In this document: in pieces, positions 14,331-20,603 of the stretch
How positions within the stretch are numbered: position 1 is the stretch's first letter
How the letters are laid out: every line of letters starts with the position of its first letter
Made by a program: the position numbers and the translations under genes
Notes under the pieces: generated by a model
Seen by the model: the letters and a program-made list of their open reading frames with translations, nothing else
Database searches by the model: none
Told to the model about the DNA's origin: nothing
Source of the DNA: CBIHNH01 sp966211425
GTDB taxonomy: Bacteria > Patescibacteriota > Saccharimonadia > Saccharimonadales > Saccharimonadaceae
Assembly (NCBI GenBank): GCA_966211425.1
Contig: CBIHNH010000011.1
Location: forward strand, 1 to 21,391
Length of the DNA: 21,391 bases
Direction of reading: 5' to 3'

Positions 14331-15036
14331 AAAAACAGCCTCCACCATCAACGATCCGGAGTTCGGTCCCGTCGCGTACCGACGCAGTGCGCAGGCGCAT
14401 TTTGTCCGCATACGCGTTACCGAGGATGGCGCGGTTCGGGCAACTCTTCCAAAACGTGCCCCCCTATATCTCGCGAGAGAACTACTGGATTCATCTCGCC
14501 TAGAGATTCGTAAAATGGTTGCTACCCAGAAAGCAAAGCGTGTCAGCTATCATGATGGTATGATGATCGGCCGATCGCACCGACTCCAGATTTCCTACTC
14601 GGACATCACAGCTCCACGCAAAAAAATCTCTGGCCAAACCATCGACATCACACTTCCAGAAAATCACCGCGGCCATAGTGACCTGGCGCATGACTATGTA
14701 TCAGTTCAGGTGAAGCAGGCGTTGCGGCGTGAGGCGGCCGCATATCTCCCGCGACGACTACGTTATCTGGCGAACACCTATGGGTTCAGTTACACCAAAG
14801 AGCGTTTCGGAAATCAAAAAGGTCGCTGGGGAAGCTGTTCTGCGAGTGGAACCATCTCACTAAATGTTGCACTCATGAACCTGCCGCTTGAGATGATTGA
14901 CTACGTTCTCATCCATGAGCTCGCCCATACCAAACAGATGAACCACAGCCCAAAATTCTGGGAGGTAGTCGAAGGTTGCATGCCGGATTTTCGGGTTCAT
15001 CGCAAAATGTTAAAAACCATGAGCCCAATCTGCTAG
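14263..15036 (+). CDS. YgjP-like zinc metallopeptidase-domain protein (DUF45)
   Basis: The product is up to 257 residues. The C-terminal half has the YgjP/DUF45 (SprT-like, M48-like) signatures: FGNQKGRWGSCSASGTISLN (182-201), then IHELAHTKQMNHSPKFW (217-233). Zn-ligand candidates are H218, H222 and H228, with catalytic E219. The N-terminal half has the family's beta-rich YRRSAQAHFVRIRVTEDGAVRATLPKRAP region (39-67). The start is uncertain. ATG 14263 gives a 68-nt overlap with the kinase, ATG 14290 a 41-nt overlap, and neither has a clear Shine-Dalgarno. The conserved domain begins only about residue 35, so a later start is possible. The cellular role of this family is poorly defined. Probably cytoplasmic. 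Confidence 0.88.
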   Translation: MILINQAIQMIFNRDDVASPSTKKTASTINDPEFGPVAYRRSAQAHFVRIRVTEDGAVRATLPKRAPLYLARELLDSSRLEIRKMVATQKAKRVSYHDGMMIGRSHRLQISYSDITAPRKKISGQTIDITLPENHRGHSDLAHDYVSVQVKQALRREAAAYLPRRLRYLANTYGFSYTKERFGNQKGRWGSCSASGTISLNVALMNLPLEMIDYVLIHELAHTKQMNHSPKFWEVVEGCMPDFRVHRKMLKTMSPIC

Positions 15037-15042
15037 TATAAG
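15037..15042 (+). promoter_or_regulatory. -10 box (TATAAG) for the histidine kinase
   Basis: TGCTAGTATAAG overlaps the end of the YgjP-like gene and lies 8 nt before the ATG at 15051, with no Shine-Dalgarno. It shares the TAGTATAAG-8 nt-ATG arrangement with the MscS-type gene. No -35 match is evident. Confidence 0.38.
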
Positions 15043-15050
15043 AACAGTCT

Positions 15051-16697
15051 ATGAAAAGAGAACTGGTGGGCAAATCTTATACCGTAAACGTACGCCTAAG
15101 ACGCGTCATCGATCAGCTTGTCTTTACGATACCCTTTTTCATGATCGCGTACGGTCTTGCTATCAGTGATGGCTACGTCGCCGGCTCGCATTATTTTTCG
15201 CAAGAAGCGTTTATAGGTATTGCCGCCATAACGGGTACTGCGATAATCACACAGGCGGTGACACAAAAGCGTTCGACAAGGATACGCATACTTTATCTGA
15301 TCCTTCATCACGTGCTCCTTGCTAGTGGTCTGCTGCTCATTTTTGGAATCCTAGGTCCCGCGACTCTGGCGTGGCTGTTGCTCATTGTTATTACTCTGAT
15401 GTATTTCGGGCGACGCTGGGCTTTCCTCAGCTATCTGCTACTAGTTGCGACGATCACTACGTATCTAGCGATCAGCGAAGGAAATATTGTCGGTGTGAGC
15501 GTTCAGGCCGCGCTGTACGTGGTACTCATCCTGGCGCTCGCCGTCATGTTTTCGACGCTGAGGAGCAGTGAATTTAAAGAGCAGGAAAAAGTTGCCGCCG
15601 CAGAGGCAAGACAAAAAGAACAGAGAGAAGCCTTACTGACGATCATCAACGGAGCGTCGCAGGCAATCTTCACAATAAACGGCAACGGAACGATCAGGAT
15701 ATATAACGCCGCTCTACTTAGCCTCGTAGACACCAACGATAGTTTAAGCGGAAAGAACATCGATGATGTTCTAGCGCTGCAGCGGCTGGATGGCGAGCCA
15801 GTGCAGCTTCGCTCTCTCATAAAAGATTCGCCGAACTTTGAGCGGGACGACTTCATCCTGAAGTTTGCCGACGGCGACGAGATCCGACTCAGGATAAGCG
15901 TCAACAAAACCCAAACCGCTTTTTCCGCTTCCCATAAAAGCGGTAACGAGAACTATGTCTGCATCGCCCGCGACGTCACGAAAGAAAAGAGCCTCGAAGA
16001 AGAGCGTGATGAGTTCATCTCCGTAGTCAGCCATGAGTTACGCACTCCTGTTGCCATCACGGAAGGTACCCTGTCGAACCTGCAATACTTTTTGGAGAAG
16101 GGAGCAAACCCTGACAAGCTAAAACAGTCCATCTCAACCGCGCACGACCAGATCATCATGCTCTCTAACATGATCAACGATCTCGGTACTCTTTCGCGTG
16201 CAGAGCAAGGAGTCGGCGACAGCCCAGAAGAAATAAACCTCAAAGAGCTCGCTGAAGCGATGTACAAAAACTTTGAGCCGTCGGCATCAAAAAAAGGTTT
16301 GCGGTTTAACATCGATGCTGGCACTCGACTCGGCACGCTAACAACAAGTCGTCTCTATCTCGAAGAGGCGCTACAAAACTTTATAACGAACGCCATAAAG
16401 TACACCGCGGAAGGCTCTGTCACCTTGCGGTTGTCGCGGCGCGGCAGCGATATTGAGTTTGCGGTCGTCGATACGGGGATAGGTATCAGCAAAACCGATC
16501 TCAAACGGGTGTTTGAGAAATTTTACCGCTCAGAAGATTATCGGACACGTGAAACGTCTGGTACTGGGCTCGGTCTGTACGTCGTCACAAAACTCATGCA
16601 CAAACTCGGAACTCGCGTAGAGGTTACGAGCCGCTTAAATCACGGCTCAACGTTCAGCTTTGTCTTACAGGACAAACCTTCAAAACCAAAAGCTTGA
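15051..16697 (+). CDS. Membrane-bound sensor histidine kinase (6 TM, PAS, HisKA, HATPase)
   Basis: The product is 548 residues. Six hydrophobic segments (about 21-40, 52-70, 78-100, 104-119, 123-142, 147-168) form an N-terminal membrane sensor without a large outside loop. A charged, probably coiled-coil linker (172-195) follows, then a PAS-like domain (about 196-310, ending YVCIARDVTKEKSLEEERDEF). The HisKA box has the phosphorylation site H328 in SHELRTPV. The HATPase domain has an N box (NFITNAIKYT), a G1 box (DTGIGIS), an F box (FEKFYR) and a G2 box (GTGLGLYVV). All catalytic boxes are intact. No response regulator lies in the window, so it is an orphan here. The signal is unknown; the membrane-embedded sensor suggests an envelope or membrane cue. 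Confidence 0.94.
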   Translation: MKRELVGKSYTVNVRLRRVIDQLVFTIPFFMIAYGLAISDGYVAGSHYFSQEAFIGIAAITGTAIITQAVTQKRSTRIRILYLILHHVLLASGLLLIFGILGPATLAWLLLIVITLMYFGRRWAFLSYLLLVATITTYLAISEGNIVGVSVQAALYVVLILALAVMFSTLRSSEFKEQEKVAAAEARQKEQREALLTIINGASQAIFTINGNGTIRIYNAALLSLVDTNDSLSGKNIDDVLALQRLDGEPVQLRSLIKDSPNFERDDFILKFADGDEIRLRISVNKTQTAFSASHKSGNENYVCIARDVTKEKSLEEERDEFISVVSHELRTPVAITEGTLSNLQYFLEKGANPDKLKQSISTAHDQIIMLSNMINDLGTLSRAEQGVGDSPEEINLKELAEAMYKNFEPSASKKGLRFNIDAGTRLGTLTTSRLYLEEALQNFITNAIKYTAEGSVTLRLSRRGSDIEFAVVDTGIGISKTDLKRVFEKFYRSEDYRTRETSGTGLGLYVVTKLMHKLGTRVEVTSRLNHGSTFSFVLQDKPSKPKA

Positions 16698-16722
16698 CTC
16701 ATCTGTAAAAACCGGGCATACT
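16694..16722 (+). promoter_or_regulatory. Near-consensus promoter upstream of secE
   Basis: TTGACT (16694-16699), a 17-nt spacer and CATACT (16717-16722) match sigma-70 boxes at 5/6 each. The -35 contains the TGA stop of the histidine kinase gene. The start near 16729 would place the hairpin at 16733-16760 at the very 5' end of the secE transcript. A second, weaker option is TTGGCC (16733) -18 nt- TTTAAT (16757-16762), which would start after the hairpin. Confidence 0.55.
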
Positions 16723-16732
16723 TGACAGCAGT

Positions 16733-16760
16733 TGGCCTACAAATCATGTAGGCTGTTTTT
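16733..16760 (+). terminator. Intrinsic terminator between the histidine kinase and secE
   Basis: The stem GCCTACA (16735-16741) / TGTAGGC (16747-16753) has a 5-nt loop, outer G-U pairs, and then TGTTTTT. The natural reading is termination of the histidine kinase transcript. It sits downstream of the strong promoter-like sequence at 16694-16722, so a leader or attenuator role for secE is an alternative. Confidence 0.7.
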
Positions 16761-16784
16761 AATGTAAAGCTAGGAGCAACAGAG

Positions 16785-17057
16785 GTGGCGACGAAAACGA
16801 AGTCGAAAGCAGCAGCGCCGAAGACCACTAAAAAAGTGGTGCGAACACGCAAACCTGCCAAATGGAGCAAGCCGTTCCGCGCAGTAGGTGGTTATTTCAC
16901 GGGAGCTTGGGTTGAGCTCCGACAGGTGCACTGGCCGAGCCGCAGCTCGACCTGGAGTCTGACGCTCGCCGTCATCATCTTTTCACTCTTTTTTGCCGGC
17001 CTCATCGTCGGCCTAGACTGGGTGTTTAGCTATCTATTCAAGGAGGTGATTCTATAA
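16785..17057 (+). CDS. secE: Preprotein translocase subunit SecE
   Basis: The product is 90 residues. A basic, Ala/Lys-rich N-terminal tail (1-30) precedes the SecE signature: an amphipathic helix GGYFTGAWVELRQVHWPSRSS (35-55), whose VxWPSR core is diagnostic, and one membrane helix (about 58-84). It is the essential clamp subunit of the SecYEG protein channel. The GTG start at 16785 has TAGGAG (16771-16776) 8 nt upstream. The stop overlaps the nusG start as TAATG. The secE-nusG-rplK-rplA order is the classic bacterial arrangement. Confidence 0.95.
   Translation: MATKTKSKAAAPKTTKKVVRTRKPAKWSKPFRAVGGYFTGAWVELRQVHWPSRSSTWSLTLAVIIFSLFFAGLIVGLDWVFSYLFKEVIL
17040..17050 (+). promoter_or_regulatory. 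Perfect Shine-Dalgarno for nusG
   Basis: AAGGAGGTGAT (17040-17050), fully complementary to the 16S rRNA 3' end, lies 6 nt before the nusG ATG inside the end of secE. It shows that this organism keeps a normal anti-Shine-Dalgarno even though several genes appear leaderless. Confidence 0.85.
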
Positions 17058-17605
17058 TGGCAACCGCTAAACGATACGACAGCGCACGGGCATGGTACGC
17101 GGTACACACATACTCTGGCTACGAAGAAAAGGTCGCCGAAAGCATCAAGCAGCGTGTTGACAGCGTCGACATGGCCGATAAGATCTTTGATGTACTGGTT
17201 CCAAAAGAAAAGCAGATCGAGATCAAGAACGGCAAACGCAAGATCGTTGAAAAGAAGATCTTCCAGGGCTACGTTCTCGTTGAGATGAAACTCACCGAAG
17301 ACGCCTGGTACATCATCCGAAACACACCAGGCGTGACCGGTTTCGTCGGCTCAGGTACCGATCCAACACCTATGCATGACAGTGAAATCAGCAAGATCAA
17401 AAAGCGTATGGGCGTCGAAGATCCAAAGCACTTTATCAACTTTACGGTTGGCGAAGTCGTCAATATCACCGACGGTCCGTTCAAGGGCTTCGATGGTGCG
17501 ATCAGCGAGATCGACAACACCAAGGGTAAGATTCGCGTCATGGTCAGCATGTTCGGTCGGGATACACCAGTAGAACTCGACGCCCTGCAGGTAAAGAAAG
17601 TCTAA
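17057..17605 (+). CDS. nusG: Transcription termination/antitermination factor NusG
   Basis: This 182-residue protein has an N-terminal NGN domain, ARAWYAVHTYSGYEEKVAESI (10-30) and KKIFQGYVLVEMKLTEDAWYIIRNTPGVTGFVG (about 66-98). A C-terminal KOW domain follows (FTVGEVVNITDGPFKGFDGAISEID, 129-153). It binds RNA polymerase, modulates pausing and links transcription to Rho or the ribosome. Length and domain order are normal; there is no inserted domain. It starts on the last base of the secE stop and ends 3 nt before a small unknown gene. Confidence 0.97.
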   Translation: MATAKRYDSARAWYAVHTYSGYEEKVAESIKQRVDSVDMADKIFDVLVPKEKQIEIKNGKRKIVEKKIFQGYVLVEMKLTEDAWYIIRNTPGVTGFVGSGTDPTPMHDSEISKIKKRMGVEDPKHFINFTVGEVVNITDGPFKGFDGAISEIDNTKGKIRVMVSMFGRDTPVELDALQVKKV

Positions 17606-17608
17606 GAC

Positions 17609-17950
17609 ATGGTTGAGCGAGCTGGGTATCAACCATTGCCACCAGAGATTCGAGATGAACTGGAGGAAATGAGCCCAGAAGAGTTGCGTTCTTGGGTAGG
17701 TATACCTAAGACAGATGATCGCGCTGAGTATTCTGACTGGATGTATCGTGCTCATGAAGCTCACAGCGTAATGCATGACCAGTACGCTGCAGCGAAAGAA
17801 CTCTCGGATGAGGTGGCTACAAAAGAGTTCTATAGTGTTGCCGGTAATATCGAAGAAGACATCACGTTTGCGCGCCTCGCTTTCGGTATCGTTAGATATG
17901 TTGAACGAAACGCCGCCCATGATACGGCAGGCGATAACTGCTTGTCTTGA
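17609..17950 (+). CDS. Unrecognised 113-residue protein between nusG and rplK
   Basis: The product is 113 residues, acidic and predicted almost all-helical. It starts with a Pro-rich turn (YQPLPPEIRDELEEMSPEEL), then a WVGIPK turn, then long helices with aromatic residues (YSDWMYRAHEAHSVMHDQYAAAKEL; FYSVAGNIEEDITFARLAFGIVRYVERN). It has no signal peptide, membrane helix or metal motif. I do not recognise a family. It follows nusG by only 3 nt, so it shares the secE-nusG mRNA. The rplK promoter's -35 box contains its TGA stop. Codon use looks like its neighbours, and the alternation of charged and hydrophobic residues is gene-like. Its place among transcription and translation genes hints at a role there, but nothing direct shows this. 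Confidence 0.72.
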   Translation: MVERAGYQPLPPEIRDELEEMSPEELRSWVGIPKTDDRAEYSDWMYRAHEAHSVMHDQYAAAKELSDEVATKEFYSVAGNIEEDITFARLAFGIVRYVERNAAHDTAGDNCLS

Positions 17951-17975
17951 TAAAACCACTGTTATCGTCTATAAT
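17947..17975 (+). promoter_or_regulatory. Strong promoter for rplK-rplA
   Basis: TTGATA (17947-17952), exactly 17 nt, then a perfect TATAAT (17970-17975). The start near 17982 gives a leader of about 57 nt before rplK. The -35 overlaps the TGA stop of the preceding small gene. It lets the L11-L1 unit be expressed apart from secE-nusG. Confidence 0.8.
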
Positions 17976-17989
17976 AACTACTGTTACGC

Positions 17990-18015
17990 ACTGCAAACGC
18001 TTCAACTAATGCAGT
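17990..18015 (+). other. Small stem-loop in the rplK leader
   Basis: ACTGCA (17990-17995) and TGCAGT (18010-18015) can pair around a 14-nt loop near the 5' end of the predicted rplK leader. It lacks the asymmetric-loop pattern expected of an L1 site. It may be chance or simple leader structure. Confidence 0.25.
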
Positions 18016-18038
18016 AAATCTATAAATCAAGGAAATAT

Positions 18039-18464
18039 ATGGCTAAGAAAATAATTGGCAATTTGAAATTGCGTGTACCAGGCGGTAAAGCCAGCGCAGG
18101 TCCTCCAGTAGGCTCTACCCTCGGTCAGTGGGGGTTGAATATGATGGATTTCATCAACCCGTTCAACGAAGCGACAAAAGAATACCAAGGCAACGATGTT
18201 ATCGTTCACATCCAAGTGTACGAGGATCGTTCGTTTACCTGGAACTGCCTCGGACGACCAGTCGACGACCTTATTCGTGAAAAAGTCGGTATCAAAAAAG
18301 GTTCCGGCAAACCGCACTCTGAAAAAGTCGGTAAGATCTCACGTGCTGATCTCGAAGAGATCGCAAAAGTAAAGATGGACATGCTCAACGCAAACGATCT
18401 CGACGCAGCCGTAAAGGTTGTCGCTGGGAGCGCGCGTAGCATGGGCGTCGAAGTCGAAAGCTAG
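18039..18464 (+). CDS. rplK: 50S ribosomal protein uL11
   Basis: This 141-residue protein matches L11. The N-terminal domain has LRVPGGKASAGPPVGSTLGQWGLNMMDFINPFNEAT (11-46) with the Pro-rich linker region. The C-terminal 23S-binding domain has SGKPHSEKVGKISRADLEEIAKVKMDMLNANDLDAAVKVVAGSARSMGVEV. It forms the base of the stalk, the GTPase-associated centre. The glycine/proline segment commonly reads AGKATPAPPVGPALGQ, with small changes here (SAGPPVGSTLGQ). AAGGA stands 7 nt before the ATG. It is the first gene after the strong promoter at 17947. Confidence 0.97.
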   Translation: MAKKIIGNLKLRVPGGKASAGPPVGSTLGQWGLNMMDFINPFNEATKEYQGNDVIVHIQVYEDRSFTWNCLGRPVDDLIREKVGIKKGSGKPHSEKVGKISRADLEEIAKVKMDMLNANDLDAAVKVVAGSARSMGVEVES

Positions 18465-18479
18465 TTTATAAATCAATCT

Positions 18480-18514
18480 GTGGGAGTCTGCCAGCCGGCG
18501 GACGTTCGCACCAC
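18480..18514 (+). promoter_or_regulatory. Candidate L1-binding leader (autoregulatory stem-loop)
   Basis: In the 64-nt rplK-rplA gap the outer stem GTGG (18480-18483) / CCAC (18511-18514) encloses an asymmetric internal loop (GA opposite GTTCGCA). An inner 7-bp stem, GTCTGCC / GGCGGAC (18486-18503), is capped by AGCC. Two helices joined by an asymmetric loop, with a GTGGGAG left side, are how ribosomal protein L1 sites look in 23S rRNA and in mRNA. The site lies just before the rplA Shine-Dalgarno, so L1 could repress its own translation. Confidence 0.55.
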
Positions 18515-18528
18515 AAAGGAGACCTACC

Positions 18529-19530
18529 ATGGCAAAGAAAGCCGATCTGCTTGAAAAAGCAAAAGAACTCAAGCTCGAAGTGAGCGAAAAGAATACTATC
18601 GCAGAGATCGAAGCTGCAATCCAAGGCGTTGGCCCAACTGCTCAGGTAGTTGAAGCTGAAGCCGAAACGACTGAGGCAAAACCAGCCGCAAAAGCCGGTA
18701 AGCGCTCAGAAAAAGCCCAGGCGGAAGCAGAAGCAAAGGTTGAGAAGGAAGCCCGTAAAGAATCAGGCGACACCACTCCTCAATCAGAAGAAGCAGAATC
18801 TCACATCAAAAAAGGTCCAAAGCCTGTCGCGCGTCCAAAGCTCGAACGCCGTGGCAAAAAGTACCAGGACGTCGCTAAGAAGCTCGAAAAGGGCAAGCTT
18901 TACCCGCTCGCAGAAGCACTGAAGCTCGCAACCGAAACCAGCCCAAGCAAGTTTGACGCCAGCATTGAAGTCCACGTCGTACTCGGTGTTGATCCACGTC
19001 AGGCTGACCAGAACATTCGTTCAACCGTCAGTTTGCCTCACGGTACCGGCAAGACTGTCCGTGTTGCGGCGTTTGTGCCTGCAGATGAAGCAGAAGCAGC
19101 TACCAAGGCTGGTGCAGATGTTGCTGGTGAAGATGCAGTTCAGAAGCTTCTCGAAAAAGAACAGCTGGACTTCGACATCCTCGTAGCTACTCCGCAGATG
19201 ATGCCAAAGCTCGGCAAATACGCACGCCTTCTCGGTCCACGCGGTCTTATGCCTAACCCAAAGAGCGGAACAGTCGCAACCAACGTCGCGAAAGCCGTCA
19301 AAGAAGCCAAGGGCGGCCGTGTCGAATACCGTGTCGACAAGCAGTCTATCGTTCACCTGAGCGTTGGTAAGGTAAGCTTTGGAGATACAAAGCTCGTTGA
19401 TAATGCACGCGCGTTCTTCGACAGCCTCAACTCAGTCAAACCTGGAAGCATCAAGGGTAGCTACATCCGTAGCATCAACATCGCAACAACGATGGGCCCT
19501 GGCATCAAGGTCGACCAGAGCTCTCTCTAG
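18529..19530 (+). CDS. rplA: 50S ribosomal protein uL1 with a long N-terminal extension
   Basis: The product is 333 residues against about 230 for ordinary L1. The L1 core starts about residue 107 (RRGKKYQDVAKKLEKGKLYPLAEALKL). It contains the family signature PKLGKYARLLGPRGLMPNPKSGTV (about 225-248) and the C-terminal GSIKGSYIRSINIATTMGPGIKVD. The extension has two parts. Residues 3-32 (KADLLEKAKELKLEVSEKNTIAEIEAAI) resemble a SAP/HeH or Rho-N-like helix-turn-helix, a small nucleic-acid-binding fold. Residues 33-106 are an Ala/Glu/Lys/Pro-rich low-complexity linker. L1 forms the mobile L1 stalk that helps E-site tRNA leave. AAAGGAGA (18515-18522) is the Shine-Dalgarno. A probable L1-binding stem-loop precedes the gene. 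Confidence 0.95.
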   Translation: MAKKADLLEKAKELKLEVSEKNTIAEIEAAIQGVGPTAQVVEAEAETTEAKPAAKAGKRSEKAQAEAEAKVEKEARKESGDTTPQSEEAESHIKKGPKPVARPKLERRGKKYQDVAKKLEKGKLYPLAEALKLATETSPSKFDASIEVHVVLGVDPRQADQNIRSTVSLPHGTGKTVRVAAFVPADEAEAATKAGADVAGEDAVQKLLEKEQLDFDILVATPQMMPKLGKYARLLGPRGLMPNPKSGTVATNVAKAVKEAKGGRVEYRVDKQSIVHLSVGKVSFGDTKLVDNARAFFDSLNSVKPGSIKGSYIRSINIATTMGPGIKVDQSSL

Positions 19531-19545
19531 AGATCCAATCTATAC

Positions 19546-19575
19546 AAAAAACCGCTACCTGTAGCGGTTTTTTTG
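19546..19575 (+). terminator. Rho-independent terminator after rplA
   Basis: ACCGCTA (19551-19557) / TAGCGGT (19562-19568) forms a 7-bp stem with a CCTG loop. It is preceded by an A run and followed by eight T (19567-19574). It closes the rplK-rplA unit. The A run also permits function on the other strand, though no minus gene is near. Confidence 0.92.
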
Positions 19576-19586
19576 TTGCCCTGAGG

Positions 19587-19592
19587 TATAAT
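19587..19592 (+). promoter_or_regulatory. TATAAT box upstream of thyA
   Basis: A perfect TATAAT lies directly after the rplA terminator. The start site is expected near 19599, giving a leader of about 55 nt to the GTG at 19655. No good -35 box is found at 16-18 nt. Confidence 0.5.
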
Positions 19593-19654
19593 CACTACTT
19601 AGGTGGCGAACATTAAGAGTTTGTCCTTTTCTCCTTGAGAGTGAGGTGTCTAGG

Positions 19655-20449
19655 GTGCAACAGTACCTAGATCTGATGCAGAGGATTCTCGACGAAGGTG
19701 TCGAGAAGACTGACCGGACCGGTACTGGCACACTCAGTATCTTCGGTCACCAGATGCGATTTGATCTGAACGAGGGGTTTCCACTCGTGACGACGAAGAA
19801 AGTTCACACTCGCTCGATCTTCGGCGAGTTGATCTGGTTCCTGAAAGGGGACACCAATGTCAAGTGGCTCCAGGAGCGAGGCATCACCATCTGGGACGAG
19901 TGGGCTGATGCAAACGGTGACCTTGGGCCCATCTACGGCAAGCAGTGGCGATCATGGCCGGCTCCGAACGGAGAGTCAATCGACCAGATCGCCAAGGTCA
20001 TCGAGGCGATCAAGTCCAACCCCGACTCACGACGACACGTCGTGTCGGCGTGGAATCCGGCCGACGTTGATCACATGGCTCTGCCGCCGTGCCACGCGGT
20101 GTTCCAGTTCTACGTCGCGGAAGGCAAGTTGAGCTGCCAGCTCTACCAACGCTCCTGCGACGTTTTCCTGGGTGTGCCTTTCAACATCGCCTCATACGCG
20201 CTGCTGACGCACATGGTGGCGCAGGTTGCCGGTCTCGGAGTCGGAGACTTCGTTTGGACCGGTGGCGACACGCACCTGTACTCGAACCATCTGGATCAGG
20301 CGCGTCTCCAGTTGGAGCGTTCCCCGCGACCGCTACCAATACTCAAGCTCAATCCAGGCGTCACCGAGATCGATCAGTTCGAGCTCGAAGACATCGAGGT
20401 CGAGAACTATGACCCCGCTCCCGGCATCAAGGCACCGATCGCGGTCTAG
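19655..20449 (+). CDS. thyA: Thymidylate synthase (ThyA, folate-dependent)
   Basis: The 264-residue product, the same length as E. coli ThyA, converts dUMP to dTMP with methylene-tetrahydrofolate. Conserved segments are EKTDRTGTGTLSIFGHQMRF, TIWDEWADANGDLGPIYGKQWRSWP, the active site LPPCHAVFQFYV with catalytic Cys in PPCH, LSCQLYQRSCDVFLGVPFNIASYALL, GDFVWTGGDTHLYSNH and the C-terminal PGIKAPIAV. Start choice: GTG 19655 gives VQQYLDLMQ, aligning with E. coli MKQYLELMQ, and has GAGG (19643-19646) 8 nt upstream. A frame from GTG 19646 would add 3 residues. Sampled 60-nt blocks inside the gene are 58-68 % GC, against about 43-52 % in the following dcd gene. A GC-rich hairpin follows. Together these suggest horizontal acquisition. 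Confidence 0.97.
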   Translation: MQQYLDLMQRILDEGVEKTDRTGTGTLSIFGHQMRFDLNEGFPLVTTKKVHTRSIFGELIWFLKGDTNVKWLQERGITIWDEWADANGDLGPIYGKQWRSWPAPNGESIDQIAKVIEAIKSNPDSRRHVVSAWNPADVDHMALPPCHAVFQFYVAEGKLSCQLYQRSCDVFLGVPFNIASYALLTHMVAQVAGLGVGDFVWTGGDTHLYSNHLDQARLQLERSPRPLPILKLNPGVTEIDQFELEDIEVENYDPAPGIKAPIAV

Positions 20450-20477
20450 AAAAAGGATGAACTAGCGTTCACATCAT

Positions 20478-20527
20478 CCCGGTGGGTTGGCTCGGTTGAT
20501 CGTCTCGATCCCGACCGACCCACCGGG
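20478..20527 (+). terminator. GC-rich hairpin after thyA, terminator without a U tract
   Basis: CCCGGTGGGT (20478-20487) pairs with ACCCACCGGG (20518-20527). Pairing continues inward (TGG/CCG, TCGG/CCGA, GATCG/CGATC) with small bulges to a TCT loop, roughly 22 pairs in all. No T run follows. Such U-less hairpins are proposed terminators in high-GC Actinobacteria. It could also be a 3' stabilising element. Confidence 0.6.
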
Positions 20528-20551
20528 TCAACTCACTGACAACTTATAGTT

Positions 20552-20560
20552 TGATACAAT
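20552..20560 (+). promoter_or_regulatory. Extended -10 promoter of dcd-tmk
   Basis: TG-A-TACAAT (20552-20560) is an extended -10. The start near 20567 leaves a leader of about 37 nt that contains AAGGAG (20594-20599) before the ATG at 20604. A CTGACA at 20536 is too close (13-nt spacer) to be a normal -35. Confidence 0.5.
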
Positions 20561-20603
20561 TCATAGTAACGTTACAGGGACAATCTGATCGAGAAGGAGA
20601 ACC

